Assembly (NCBI RefSeq): GCF_000422305.1
Contig: NZ_KE383816.1
Coordinates: 608,566-672,565, forward strand
Length of the DNA stretch: 64,000 nucleotides
Source: Luteimonas mephitis DSM 12574
Lineage (GTDB): Bacteria > Pseudomonadota > Gammaproteobacteria > Xanthomonadales > Xanthomonadaceae
Direction of reading: 5' to 3'
Part shown: in pieces, positions 1 through 7,851 of the stretch
Layout: the number at the start of each line of letters is the position of its first letter
Numbering within the stretch: the first letter of the stretch is position 1
Position numbers and translations under genes: made by a program
Notes under the pieces: model-generated
Database searches by the model: none
What the model was told of the DNA's origin: nothing
The model's input: only the letters and a program-made list of their open reading frames with translations

Positions 1-56
1 AACACCGCGGCGCTCGCCTTGACCAGCTCCCAGCTGCGCGAGAATTTCTCGAACAT
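1..56 (-). CDS. DUF6159-like membrane protein, N-terminal fragment
   Basis: Only the first 18 codons are in the window; the gene runs off the left edge. The ATG at 56 opens a frame beginning MFEKFSRSWELVKAS. This resembles the start of DUF6159-family membrane proteins, whose role is not known. It is the last minus-strand gene after folK, from which it is separated by a palindromic repeat. The family call rests on a very short stretch and could be wrong. Confidence 0.45.
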   Translation of the reverse strand, partial: MFEKFSRSWELVKASAAV

Positions 57-160
57 GCCCTGCCTCCCCGGGTGACGGAACGATCTTGCGATGCATGCCT
101 CACGCACGCAAGCAGTGGAAGTGACCAATCCAGGACGGGCAGGCTCGGTGGATGTGACCC

Positions 161-226
161 GTAGGAGCGCCCCATGGGCGCGATGCATTACCGGTAAAGC
201 CCATCGCGCCCATGGGGCGCTCCTAC
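161..226. repeat. REP-like palindrome, GGAGCG family, copy 1
   Basis: Arms at 161-185 and 202-226 are near-perfect inverted copies (GTAGGAGCGCCCCATGGGCG and its complement) around a 16-base loop. The right arm contains the stop codon of folK (223-225). It is one of seven copies in the window. It could act as a transcript 3' stabiliser or weak terminator. Confidence 0.85.
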
Positions 227-717
227 GCGGCGTCGAAACCCGTCACCGCCTCCATCGCCACGTCGCGCTCCTGCGACGTCGCCCACAGCTGCGCCAGCGT
301 GCGCCCGCTGCGTGGCTCGACCGCGTCCGGGGCGATCTCCGCCAGCGGCCGCAGCACGAAGGCATGCCGCAGTTCGTCGCGCGGCACGCGCAGGTGGCCC
401 GGGCCTTCGACAACGCCTTCGTCGTACAGCACCAGGTCGACGTCGAGGGTGCGGTCGCCGAAGCGCGGCCCGCTGCGGTCGCGGCCGTGCGCGTCCTCCA
501 GCGCGTGCAGCCAGGCGTCGAGCGCTTCGGGTTCGAGGTCGGTTTCCACCACCGCCGCGGCGTTGAGGAAATCGTCGCCGTCGAAACCCACCGCGCGCGT
601 GCGGTAGACCTGCGACACCCGCACCTGTCCGAAGCGTGCGCGCAGCGCGGCGATCGCCGAACGCAGGTGGGCCTCGGGTTCGAGGTTGCTGCCCAGGCTC
701 AGGCAGGCGCGCGCCAT
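223..717 (-). CDS. folK: 2-amino-4-hydroxy-6-hydroxymethyldihydropteridine pyrophosphokinase
   Basis: This is HPPK (164 aa, normal length). It transfers pyrophosphate from ATP to 6-hydroxymethyl-dihydropterin in cytosolic folate synthesis. Visible marks are the N-terminal CLSLGSNLEP segment and the signature RFGDRTLDVDLVLYDE, which holds the Mg-binding aspartates, followed by VPRDELRHAFVLRPLAEIAP. The ATG at 717 follows a GAGGG-type ribosome site. It lies 7 bp after the mechanosensitive channel gene, in an operon with folB, the enzyme that makes its substrate. The stop codon lies inside a REP-like palindrome. Confidence 0.96.
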   Translation of the reverse strand: MARACLSLGSNLEPEAHLRSAIAALRARFGQVRVSQVYRTRAVGFDGDDFLNAAAVVETDLEPEALDAWLHALEDAHGRDRSGPRFGDRTLDVDLVLYDEGVVEGPGHLRVPRDELRHAFVLRPLAEIAPDAVEPRSGRTLAQLWATSQERDVAMEAVTGFDAA

Positions 718-724
718 CGCGCCC

Positions 725-1996
725 TCACTCTTCCGCCGCGACCGGCGCTGCGCGCAGGCCCGCCAGCGCGGTGCTCAGCTCGGCGCCGCTGGGCTGCTGG
801 AAGATCCGCAGCCCGAACTCGGGCAGCACCGCCAGCAGGTGGTCGAAGATGTCGCCGGCCAGGTTTTCGTACGGCACCCAGCGCACGTCGGCCGAGAAGC
901 AGTACACCTGCAGCGGCAGCCCGGTGGGCGTGGGGTCGAGCTGGCGCACCATCAGGGTCATGTCGTGCGCCACGCCCGGATGCGAACGCAGGTAGGCGGT
1001 CATGTAGGCGCGGAACGTGCCCAGGTTGGTCGCGCGGCGGTTGTTGACCGGATCCTTGCCGGCCGCCTCGAGCTTGGCGTTGTACTCGGCCAGCTCGGTC
1101 TTCTGCTTGTCCAGGTACTCGTCGATCAGCGCGATCCGGCGCAGGTGCTCGCGCTCGTCCGGCCGCAGGAAGCGCACCGACGTCTGGTCGATCAGCAGCG
1201 CGCGCTTTATCCGGCGGCCGCCGAATTCGCTCATCCCGCGCCAGTTGCGATAACTCTCGTTGATCAGCTTCCAGGTCGGGATGGTGCTGATCGTCTTGTC
1301 CCAGTTCTGCACCTTGACCGTGTGCAGGCTGATGTCGATCACGTCGCCATCGGCGTTCTGGCTGGGCATCTCGATCCAGTCGCCCACCCGCAGCATGTCG
1401 TTGCTCGACAGTTGCACCGAAGCCACCAGCGACAGGATGGTGTCCTTGAACACCAGCATCAGCACCGCGGTCATCGCGCCCAGGCCGGTCAGCAGCACCA
1501 GCGGCGAACGGCCGATCAGCGAGGCGATGATGAGCACGCCGGCGATGACGTAGATCGCGATCTTCAGCAGCTGCAGGTAACCCTTGATCGGGCGCCGCAC
1601 CGCGTGGCGGCTGGTCTGCTCGTAGATGTCGTTGAGCGCGTTGAGCAGGTTGCCGATCGCCATCGCCACGGTCAGCGCGACATAGGCCAGGGCGACGTTG
1701 CGCACCACCACGTCCAGCCATTCCGGCACCTCGGGCACCAGTGCGATGCCGCCGAGCACCACCAGCGCCGGCACCACGTTGGCCAGCCGCGCCAGCACCC
1801 GGCGGCCCATGATCGCGTCGTCCCACTTGCTCGGCGACGCCTTGGCGAGGCGACCGACCACGGCCAGCAGCACGCGCCGCGTCAGCCAGTTGGCGATCCA
1901 GGCGATCAGCGCCAGCGCCAGCAGGCCGGCCAGCGTGGATGCGAAGGGAACGCCGGCCAGCGGCCGCACGAGGTTGGATTCGATGAAGTCCTGCAT
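725..1996 (-). CDS. MscS-family mechanosensitive channel, YbdG type
   Basis: This is a 423-aa inner-membrane protein of the small-conductance mechanosensitive channel family, releasing solutes under osmotic downshock. Hydrophobic helices fill roughly residues 20-190. The MscS core runs through LTGLGAMTAVLMLVFKDTI and continues into the cytoplasmic beta domain (DMLRVGDWIEMPSQNADGDV). Length and the long C-terminal domain match YbdG/MscM rather than the about 290-aa MscS. It sits between folB and folK with gaps of 3 and 7 bp, so it is probably cotranscribed with folate genes although functionally unrelated. Confidence 0.9.
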   Translation of the reverse strand: MQDFIESNLVRPLAGVPFASTLAGLLALALIAWIANWLTRRVLLAVVGRLAKASPSKWDDAIMGRRVLARLANVVPALVVLGGIALVPEVPEWLDVVVRNVALAYVALTVAMAIGNLLNALNDIYEQTSRHAVRRPIKGYLQLLKIAIYVIAGVLIIASLIGRSPLVLLTGLGAMTAVLMLVFKDTILSLVASVQLSSNDMLRVGDWIEMPSQNADGDVIDISLHTVKVQNWDKTISTIPTWKLINESYRNWRGMSEFGGRRIKRALLIDQTSVRFLRPDEREHLRRIALIDEYLDKQKTELAEYNAKLEAAGKDPVNNRRATNLGTFRAYMTAYLRSHPGVAHDMTLMVRQLDPTPTGLPLQVYCFSADVRWVPYENLAGDIFDHLLAVLPEFGLRIFQQPSGAELSTALAGLRAAPVAAEE

Positions 1997-1999
1997 GCG

Positions 2000-2359
2000 C
2001 TACAGGGTAGCGGCTGTGCGCTCGATGGCCACCCCGACCGCGCGCGCACCGCGTACCGCGCCCGGCTTGCTCAGCTTCAGGCGCACGCGCGAAACGCCGA
2101 ACTCATCCAGGATGATCGCCGCCACGCGTTCGGCCAGCGTTTCCACCAGTCCGAAGCCCGACTGCGACACGTACTCGATCACCCGCTTGCTCACCGCCTT
2201 GTAGTTGAGCGTGTCGGCGATGTCGTCGCTGGCCGCGGGCACGCGGTTGTCGAAGTCCATCTCGATGTCGAACAGCAGCGGCTGGCGGATGCGCCGCTCC
2301 CAGTCGTAGATGCCGATGAGTGCCTCGACTTCGAGGGCTTCGATGAAGACGGTGTCCAT
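2000..2359 (-). CDS. folB: dihydroneopterin aldolase
   Basis: This 119-aa enzyme converts 7,8-dihydroneopterin to 6-hydroxymethyl-dihydropterin and glycolaldehyde, supplying FolK encoded downstream. It begins MDTVFIEALEVEALIGIYDWER and carries the T-fold pattern with LNYKAVSKRV and FGLVETLAERVA. The frame stays open upstream for about 23 codons of low-complexity Pro/Ser sequence derived from the heptad repeat, so the ATG at 2359 is chosen by alignment to the family start. No Shine-Dalgarno is visible: a C-rich repeat arm lies just upstream of the start. Confidence 0.94.
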   Translation of the reverse strand: MDTVFIEALEVEALIGIYDWERRIRQPLLFDIEMDFDNRVPAASDDIADTLNYKAVSKRVIEYVSQSGFGLVETLAERVAAIILDEFGVSRVRLKLSKPGAVRGARAVGVAIERTAATL

Positions 2360-2370
2360 GGGTTGGAGCC

Positions 2371-2491
2371 GGGATTCCGGATTGGGGAGTGGGGATTCGG
2401 GACTGGGGATTCGGGAAGGCAACGGCAACGACGCCAGCTTAGCGCGCTCGCCGTTCCTGCTTTTACGAATCCCCGCTCCCCACTCCCGAAC
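2371..2491 (-). repeat. polar heptad element A (tsaD-folB junction)
   Basis: On the coding (minus) strand a G-rich arm of GGGAGTGGGGAGCGGGGATT type (2491-2466) is followed by about 50 bp and then a C-rich arm of CCCGAATCCCCA type (2417-2371), ending 11 bases before the folB ATG. The G arm encodes the last residues of TsaD and the TAA stop lies directly after it. Three further copies with the same polarity occur at 22091, 23554 and 63086. Confidence 0.85.
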
Positions 2492-3527
2492 TCCGCGCAG
2501 CCGCCAGCGGCGGCAAGATCGCCATGTCCCAGCGCGGGGTCACGTGCACCTGCGCGTTGTCGCGCTGCCCGGCTTCGATGCGCAGTGCGCCGGCGAAGGC
2601 GATCATCGCGCCGTTGTCGGTGCACAGCGACGGACGCGGGAAGCAGGCGCGGCCGCCGCGGCGTTCGCACATCGCCTGCAGTTTGGCGCGCAGGCGCTTG
2701 TTGGCGCCGACGCCACCGGCCACCACCAGCACGTCGCAGCCGGCCGCATCCAGCGCGCGTTCGCACTTGATCGCCAGGGTGTCGACCACCGCGTCCTCGA
2801 AGCCGCGCGCGATGTCGGCGCGGGTCTGGTCGGCCCGGTCGCTGTTCTGCCAGGCCAGCAGCACCTGGGTCTTCAGGCCGCTGAAGCTGAAGTCGAGCCC
2901 GGGCCGGTCGGTCATCGGCCGCGAGAACCGGTAGCGTCCCGGCGTGCCGTCCTCGGCCAGCCGCGCCAGCTGCGGGCCGCCCGGGTACGGCAGGCCCATC
3001 ATCTTGGCGGTCTTGTCGAAGGCCTCGCCGGCGGCGTCGTCCAGGGTCTCGCCGAGCAGCCGGTAACTGCCGATCGCATCCACGGCGACCAGCTGGGTGT
3101 GGCCGCCGGACACCAGCAGGGCGACGAACGGGGGCTCCGGTGGGTCGTCCTCCATCAGCGGTGCCAGCAGGTGGCCCTCCATGTGGTGGACGCCCACGGC
3201 CGGCAGGTCCAGCGCCCAGGCCAGCGAGCGCGCCACCCCGGCGCCGACCAGCAGCGCCCCGACCAGGCCCGGACCGGCGGTATAGGCCACGCCGTCGAGG
3301 TCGCCTACCCCCAGCCCGGCTTCGGCCAGGGTCTGGCGGACCAGCGGCAGCAACTTGCGGACGTGGTCGCGGCTGGCCAGTTCCGGCACCACCCCGCCGT
3401 ACTCGGCATGCAGGGCGATCTGGCTGTACACGGCATGCGCCCGCAGGCCCTCGGCGCCGGGCAGCGCCGTGTCGTAGACAGCAACGCCGGTTTCATCGCA
3501 GCTGGATTCGATGCCGAGGATTTTCAT
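2463..3527 (-). CDS. tsaD: tRNA threonylcarbamoyladenosine transferase TsaD
   Basis: This is the catalytic subunit of the t6A37 tRNA modification complex (354 aa), which transfers the threonylcarbamoyl group made by TsaC. It begins [20 protein letters not shown]. The metal-binding HxxxH is H115/H119 in [10 protein letters not shown], and the ASKH-fold motifs TAGPGLVG and [10 protein letters not shown] are present. The ATG at 3527 is the family start; the open frame upstream is unrelated. The C-terminal GVGSGDS tail comes from a heptad repeat arm and is probably not functional. It is divergent from rpsU, as in E. coli, and heads the tsaD-folB-mscS-folK operon. Confidence 0.97.
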   Translation of the reverse strand: MKILGIESSCDETGVAVYDTALPGAEGLRAHAVYSQIALHAEYGGVVPELASRDHVRKLLPLVRQTLAEAGLGVGDLDGVAYTAGPGLVGALLVGAGVARSLAWALDLPAVGVHHMEGHLLAPLMEDDPPEPPFVALLVSGGHTQLVAVDAIGSYRLLGETLDDAAGEAFDKTAKMMGLPYPGGPQLARLAEDGTPGRYRFSRPMTDRPGLDFSFSGLKTQVLLAWQNSDRADQTRADIARGFEDAVVDTLAIKCERALDAAGCDVLVVAGGVGANKRLRAKLQAMCERRGGRACFPRPSLCTDNGAMIAFAGALRIEAGQRDNAQVHVTPRWDMAILPPLAAARSSGVGSGDS

Positions 3528-3601
3528 GGGGCTCGGGATGGCGGGCGGCTTGGGGGTCCAGCGGGTCCGGCTGGGCCGATCCGCGATCCTCCCGCCCGCG
3601 G

Positions 3602-3631
3602 TTGCACCGCTGCGGGGGCTCCCGTTATCAT
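3602..3631 (+). promoter_or_regulatory. candidate sigma-70 promoter for rpsU
   Basis: TTGCAC (3602-3607) and TATCAT (3626-3631) are separated by 18 bp, 94 bp before rpsU and 75 bp from the divergent tsaD start. It is a good match to the -35/-10 consensus in otherwise very GC-rich sequence. Confidence 0.55.
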
Positions 3632-3724
3632 ACGCGGCTCGCCGGAGGGATTCTGGCGACCTGCGAGTTCCTCGCACGAGTCCGCGCCCGCACAGGCCGG
3701 GCTTTCCAACCCACAGAGATTCCT

Positions 3725-3940
3725 ATGCCCAGCGTCAAAGTCCGCGAAAACGAGCCTTTCGAGTTTGCCCTGCGTCGCTTCAAGCGCACCTGCGAGAAGG
3801 CCGGCGTGCTCGCCGAAACCCGCAAGCGCGAGTACTACGAGAAGCCGACCCAGGAGCGCAAGCGCAAGGCCGCCGCCGCCGTGAAGCGCCAGGCGCGCCG
3901 CACCTCGCGCGACGTCACCAAGCGCCAGCGCCTGTGCTGA
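3725..3940 (+). CDS. rpsU: 30S ribosomal protein S21
   Basis: This 71-aa basic protein of the small ribosomal subunit is needed for binding the initiation region of mRNA. The sequence [20 protein letters not shown] followed by [20 protein letters not shown] is typical of the family, with the usual Lys/Arg-rich C-terminus. It starts the conserved rpsU-(yqeY)-dnaG cluster. A hairpin terminator follows 58 bp after the stop, so rpsU is probably made mostly as a short, strongly expressed transcript. Confidence 0.99.
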   Translation: MPSVKVRENEPFEFALRRFKRTCEKAGVLAETRKREYYEKPTQERKRKAAAAVKRQARRTSRDVTKRQRLC

Positions 3941-3997
3941 GGCAGGCGCGGATCCTTCCGCAGGCGCGCCCCGGCGCGCCGCAGCAGGATATCCTCG

Positions 3998-4029
3998 AAG
4001 CCGGCACGCGCAAGCGTCGCCGGCTTTTT
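3998..4029 (+). terminator. Rho-independent terminator after rpsU
   Basis: The stem AAGCCGGC (3998-4005) pairs with GCCGGCTT (4019-4026). An inner ACGC/GCGT stem closes on a GCAA tetraloop, and the hairpin runs into TTTTT. It separates rpsU from yqeY and dnaG, allowing different expression levels. Confidence 0.8.
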
Positions 4030-4061
4030 GTCTTGCAGCGACCCGGTGATCAGCGCGCCTT

Positions 4062-4138
4062 GTGGGAGCGGCTTCAGCCGGGAGCTTTCCGGCCCTGCAT
4101 GCGCCAGCGCGAAGGCTCGCGGCTTAAGCCGCTCCTGC
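4062..4138. repeat. REP-like palindrome, GGAGCG family, copy 2
   Basis: The arms GTGGGAGCGGCTTCAGCCG (4062-4080) and CGGCTTAAGCCGCTCCTGC (4120-4138) flank about 39 bp. This is a variant of the seven-copy family, between the rpsU terminator and yqeY. Confidence 0.75.
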
Positions 4139-4205
4139 GGATTTCCCAGAGCGCGTGCCGGCTGCAGCCTGGCGCCGCCACCCCAACTGCCCTACGGAGA
4201 GCCCC

Positions 4206-4655
4206 ATGACCCTCAAGCAGCAACTCGTCGACGACATGAAGGCCGCGATGAAATCCGGCGACAAGCAGCGCCTGGGCGTGATCCGCCTGGTCAACGCCGC
4301 GATCAAGCAACGCGAGGTGGACGAGCGCATCGAACTCGACGATGCCGCCGTGCTCGCCGTGCTGGAAAAGATGGTCAAGCAGCGCAAGGACTCGGTGAGC
4401 CAGTACGAAACCGCGCAGCGCGAGGACCTGGCCGAAATCGAGCGCGCCGAAATCGTGGTGATCGAGCACTACCTGCCCGAAAAGCTGGGCGACGCCGAGA
4501 TCCAGGCGGCCATCGAGGCGGCCATCGCGCAGACCGGCGCCACCGGCCCGGCCGACATGGGCAAGCTGATGGGCGTGCTCAAGCCGAAGCTTGCCGGGCT
4601 GGCCGACATGGGCCTGGTCTCGGCACTGGTGAAGAAGCGGCTCACCGCCGGCTGA
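4206..4655 (+). CDS. GatB/YqeY domain protein
   Basis: This 149-aa protein is related to the tail domain of GatB, the amidotransferase subunit that contacts tRNA. A free-standing YqeY is thought to act on tRNA-dependent amidation or tRNA binding, but its exact role is unproven. Family features are MTLKQQLVDDMKAAMKSGDK at the start, EIVVIEHYLPEKLGDAEI in the middle and ADMGKLMGVLKPKLAGLADM near the end. The ATG at 4206 follows a GGAG. It is located between rpsU and dnaG, as in many bacteria. Confidence 0.93.
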   Translation: MTLKQQLVDDMKAAMKSGDKQRLGVIRLVNAAIKQREVDERIELDDAAVLAVLEKMVKQRKDSVSQYETAQREDLAEIERAEIVVIEHYLPEKLGDAEIQAAIEAAIAQTGATGPADMGKLMGVLKPKLAGLADMGLVSALVKKRLTAG

Positions 4656-4703
4656 GCTGGCACGCCGGGCGTCGCGGCGACGCCCCGCCCCGCGTCGAAG
4701 TCC

Positions 4704-4762
4704 GTGGGAGCAGCATGGCCGCGATCCCGACCGGACTTCATCGCGGCGATGGCCGCTCCCAC
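4704..4762. repeat. REP-like palindrome, GGAGCG family, copy 3
   Basis: GTGGGAGCAGCATGGCCGCGAT (abridged; 4704-4725) is inverted at 4740-4762. It lies in the 280-bp gap between yqeY and yihY; the rest of the gap shows nothing else clear. Confidence 0.75.
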
Positions 4763-4922
4763 GAGGCCCGCGACCGAGCCAGCCCGCAGACCGGAAAGTC
4801 GTTCAGCAGCGGCTGGCGCAAGGCGCGCACCATCTCCGCCCCTCCCGGTTTGATCCGCGCACTCTTCCCGATCATGCCTGTCATGCGCGGGCCGGCTGGA
4901 CATTCCCTGCACGCTCGACCCC

Positions 4923-4928
4923 TATGCT
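4923..4928 (+). promoter_or_regulatory. candidate -10 box of yihY
   Basis: TATGCT ends 7 bases before the ATG at 4936. No Shine-Dalgarno precedes that ATG, so the arrangement fits a leaderless transcript. No convincing -35 was found. Confidence 0.3.
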
Positions 4929-4935
4929 CGGGCCC

Positions 4936-5814
4936 ATGCGAATGCCTGCCCGATTCCAGCCGCTCGTCGAGCGGCTGCAGCAAAGCCTCCCGGTCGCGCT
5001 CGCGCGCCGGTTCAGCGACGCCGACCTGCTGACCCACGCCGCGGCGCTGTCGTTCTACACCCTGCTCTCGCTGGCGCCGCTGCTGGTGCTGCTGCTGTGG
5101 CTGGCGGCCTCGCTGTATCCCTCGGCGCAGGATGCCCTGGTCGAACAGATGGCCGACCTCGCCGGCCGCGGGGCGCAGGACGTGGCGCAAACCGTGATCG
5201 CCAATGCCGAACGAGAACCCGACATTGGTTCGCTGGCCGGGATCTGGAGCACGGCGCTGCTGTTCGTGAGTGCGACGATCGTGTTCGCCCGGCTGCAGAC
5301 CGCGCTCAACCTGATCTTCCGCAGCGACTCGCGCGAGCTGCCCGGCGGACTGTGGGCGTGGCTGCGCAAGCGGGTGCTGTCGTTCGGCGTAGTGCTGGCG
5401 CTGGGCTTCCTGCTGCTGGTGTCGATGACCCTCAGCACGGTGATGCAGGTGGTGTTCGCGCGGCTGCCTTCGATCCTGCCGGTGATCGGCAACGTGACTT
5501 CGCTGGCGCTGTATTCGCTCGCCTTCGCCCTGCTCTACCACTTCCTCCCCGATCGCCGCGTGCACTGGCGCCAGGCGTTCGTGGGCGGTGTGCTCACCGC
5601 CGCGCTGTTCGTGCTCGGCCGCTGGGCAATCGGCCTGTACCTGGCCGAGGCTGCGCCGGGCAGCGCCTACGGCTCGATGGGCACCCTGGTGCTGCTGCTG
5701 GTGTGGATGTACTACGCCGCCGCGGTGTTCTTCATCGGCGCGCTGATCACTGCGGTGATCGACGAACGCATGTCCCGGGCCGACGCAGCGCCGACGGCGC
5801 CACCGGCGGGCTGA
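4936..5814 (+). CDS. YihY/BrkB family inner-membrane protein
   Basis: This is a 292-aa polytopic membrane protein of the YihY/virulence factor BrkB family (formerly called RNase BN, a role now assigned elsewhere). It begins with the cytoplasmic segment LLTHAAALSFYTLLSLAPLL and has about six hydrophobic helices. The conserved LFRSDSRELPGGLWAWLRKR-like loop and the terminal GSMGTLVLLLVWMYYAAAVF stretch are present. Possible starts are 4924, 4936 and 4942; 4936 is preferred because of the -10-like box upstream. Function in cells is not established. Here it interrupts the usual yqeY-dnaG adjacency. Confidence 0.88.
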   Translation: MRMPARFQPLVERLQQSLPVALARRFSDADLLTHAAALSFYTLLSLAPLLVLLLWLAASLYPSAQDALVEQMADLAGRGAQDVAQTVIANAEREPDIGSLAGIWSTALLFVSATIVFARLQTALNLIFRSDSRELPGGLWAWLRKRVLSFGVVLALGFLLLVSMTLSTVMQVVFARLPSILPVIGNVTSLALYSLAFALLYHFLPDRRVHWRQAFVGGVLTAALFVLGRWAIGLYLAEAAPGSAYGSMGTLVLLLVWMYYAAAVFFIGALITAVIDERMSRADAAPTAPPAG

Positions 5815-5992
5815 TCCGGCCGGCCGGATGCGGCCGGCAAATGCGATCATGGCGGCATGGCCCGCCTGTCCGCCGCCCTTGTCGTCGACCGCCCCCCCGC
5901 GAACGCGCGTCGCGGTGCGGGTGGACGCACCGCCGCGCGCAGGCGGGCCCGGGCGGCCGGCGCAACGACATCGCCATCGGAGGCCGGCTGAG

Positions 5993-7717
5993 ATGGCGCG
6001 GCTCTCCGATGCCTTCATCGACGACCTCCTGGCGCGGACGGACATCGTCGAGGTGATCAACGCGCGGGTGCCGTTGAAACGCCAGGGCAAGGAATACTCG
6101 GCGCGCTGCCCGTTCCACGACGAGCGCTCGCCGTCGTTCACGGTGTCGCCGACCAAGCAGTTCTACCACTGCTTCGGCTGCGGCGCGCACGGCACCGCGA
6201 TCTCGTTCCTGATGAACTACGACCGGCTCGAGTTCCTCGACGCGGTCGACGACCTCGCCCGCCGCGCCGGCATCGAGGTGCCGCGCGAGACCCGGCAGCA
6301 CAACGAGAATCCGGATGCGAAGGATCTGTTCGGCGCGCTCGAGGCCGCCGCGCATTTCTTCCGCAAGCAGCTGGCCGGCAGCGACAAGGCGCAGGCCTAC
6401 CTCGACCGGCGCGGCGTCGACGAACACATCCGCGCGCAGTTCGCGATCGGCTACGCGCCCGACGGCTTCTCCGTGCTGCGCGATGCGCTGGGCACCGACG
6501 CGCGGCGCATGGGCCTGCTCGAACGCGCCGGCCTGTTTTCGAAGAACGACAAGGGCCACGTCTACGACAAGTTCCGCGACCGGGTGATGTTCCCGATCCA
6601 CGATCGCCGTGGCCGGCCGATCGCCTTCGGCGGGCGCGTGCTCGACGCCGACGCGTCGCCCAAGTACCTCAACTCGCCCGAGACCGCGCTGTTCCACAAG
6701 GGCCGCGAGCTGTACGGCCTGTGGCAGGTGCGCCAGGCCAATTCGAGGATCGAGCGGCTGATCGTGGTCGAGGGTTACATGGACGTGGTCGCGCTGTTCC
6801 AGCACGGCGTGACCCAGGCGGTCGCCACGCTCGGCACCGCGACCACGCCCGACCACGCCGAGCTGCTGTTCCGCAACGCGCCCGACGTGTACTTCTGCTT
6901 CGACGGCGACAACGCCGGGCGCAAGGCCGCGACGCGCGCGATGGAGTCGGTGCTGCCGCGCATGCGCGACGGCCGCCAGGCGTTCTTCCTGTTCCTGCCC
7001 GAAGGCGAGGACCCGGATACGCTCGTGCGCAGCGAAGGCGCGCCCGGGCTGGACGCCCGCCTGCAGCACGCCACGCCGCTGTCGCAGTTCCTGTTCGACT
7101 CGCTGGCGGTCGACGTTAACCTGGCCACGCTCGACGGCAAGGCGCGGCTGGCCGAGCGGGCAAAGCCGATGCTGGCGCAGATCCCCGACGGCGCGTTCGG
7201 CGACCTGATGCGGCAGCGGCTGACTGAACTCACCGGCGTGGGTGCGCGCGACAGCGCGCCGGGCACGCACGTGGTGCAGCGGGTGCAGCGTTCGTCGACG
7301 GTAGCGGCGCCCAGGCGCAGCCTGGTGCGCAGCGCGATCGCCCTGCTGCTGCAGAAGCCGGCGCTGGCGCTGGAACTGCAGCCGCCGTATCGCTTCGTCG
7401 GCCTGCGCCAGCCCGGCGTGGACCTGCTCACCGAGCTGGTCGCGCTGGTCAGCGCGCGCCCGGACATCGCCACCGGCGCCTTGCTCGAGCATTTCGCGGA
7501 TCGCGACGAAGCCGCCGCGCTGCAGAAGCTCGCCAGCCACGCGATGCCCGGCGACGAGGCGCGCTGGCGCGACGAGTTCCTCGACACCATGGCCCAGATC
7601 GATCGCCAGGTCCTGCAGCAGCGCATCGACGAGCTGCAGGCCAAACAGCGCGACGGCGGGCTCGACGAAGCGGACAAGGCCGAGCTGCGCTCGCTGCTGA
7701 CGGCGGGCATGCGCTGA
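5993..7717 (+). CDS. dnaG: DNA primase
   Basis: This 574-aa enzyme synthesises RNA primers at replication forks and binds DnaB helicase. The CHC2 zinc domain uses C39, H42, C60 and C63 (CPFHDERSPSF, YHCFGCGAHG). The central TOPRIM domain shows VVEGYMDVVALFQHG and YFCFDGDNAGRKAA. The C-terminal helicase-interaction domain ends with a helical Glu/Leu-rich region. The ATG at 5993 has GGAGG about 10 bases upstream. In many gammaproteobacteria rpoD follows; here the next genes are ctaB/ctaA on the other strand. Confidence 0.98.
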   Translation: MARLSDAFIDDLLARTDIVEVINARVPLKRQGKEYSARCPFHDERSPSFTVSPTKQFYHCFGCGAHGTAISFLMNYDRLEFLDAVDDLARRAGIEVPRETRQHNENPDAKDLFGALEAAAHFFRKQLAGSDKAQAYLDRRGVDEHIRAQFAIGYAPDGFSVLRDALGTDARRMGLLERAGLFSKNDKGHVYDKFRDRVMFPIHDRRGRPIAFGGRVLDADASPKYLNSPETALFHKGRELYGLWQVRQANSRIERLIVVEGYMDVVALFQHGVTQAVATLGTATTPDHAELLFRNAPDVYFCFDGDNAGRKAATRAMESVLPRMRDGRQAFFLFLPEGEDPDTLVRSEGAPGLDARLQHATPLSQFLFDSLAVDVNLATLDGKARLAERAKPMLAQIPDGAFGDLMRQRLTELTGVGARDSAPGTHVVQRVQRSSTVAAPRRSLVRSAIALLLQKPALALELQPPYRFVGLRQPGVDLLTELVALVSARPDIATGALLEHFADRDEAAALQKLASHAMPGDEARWRDEFLDTMAQIDRQVLQQRIDELQAKQRDGGLDEADKAELRSLLTAGMR

Positions 7718-7851
7718 AGGCGACGCCGCACCGGCGCGTGCGGGCCGTGCCGCCCGGAGGCCATGGCTTCACTCGCGGGCGCTGGATCCTGTTCGCGGTA
7801 ACAGCCCGCGGCTGAAACCGCAGCCGCAAGGGCCGCGGCGGTCGCGGTGGT

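Noticed and set aside
4936-5814. Ribonuclease BN
   Set aside because: The old name came from a mistaken gene assignment; this is a polytopic membrane protein with no nuclease motif.
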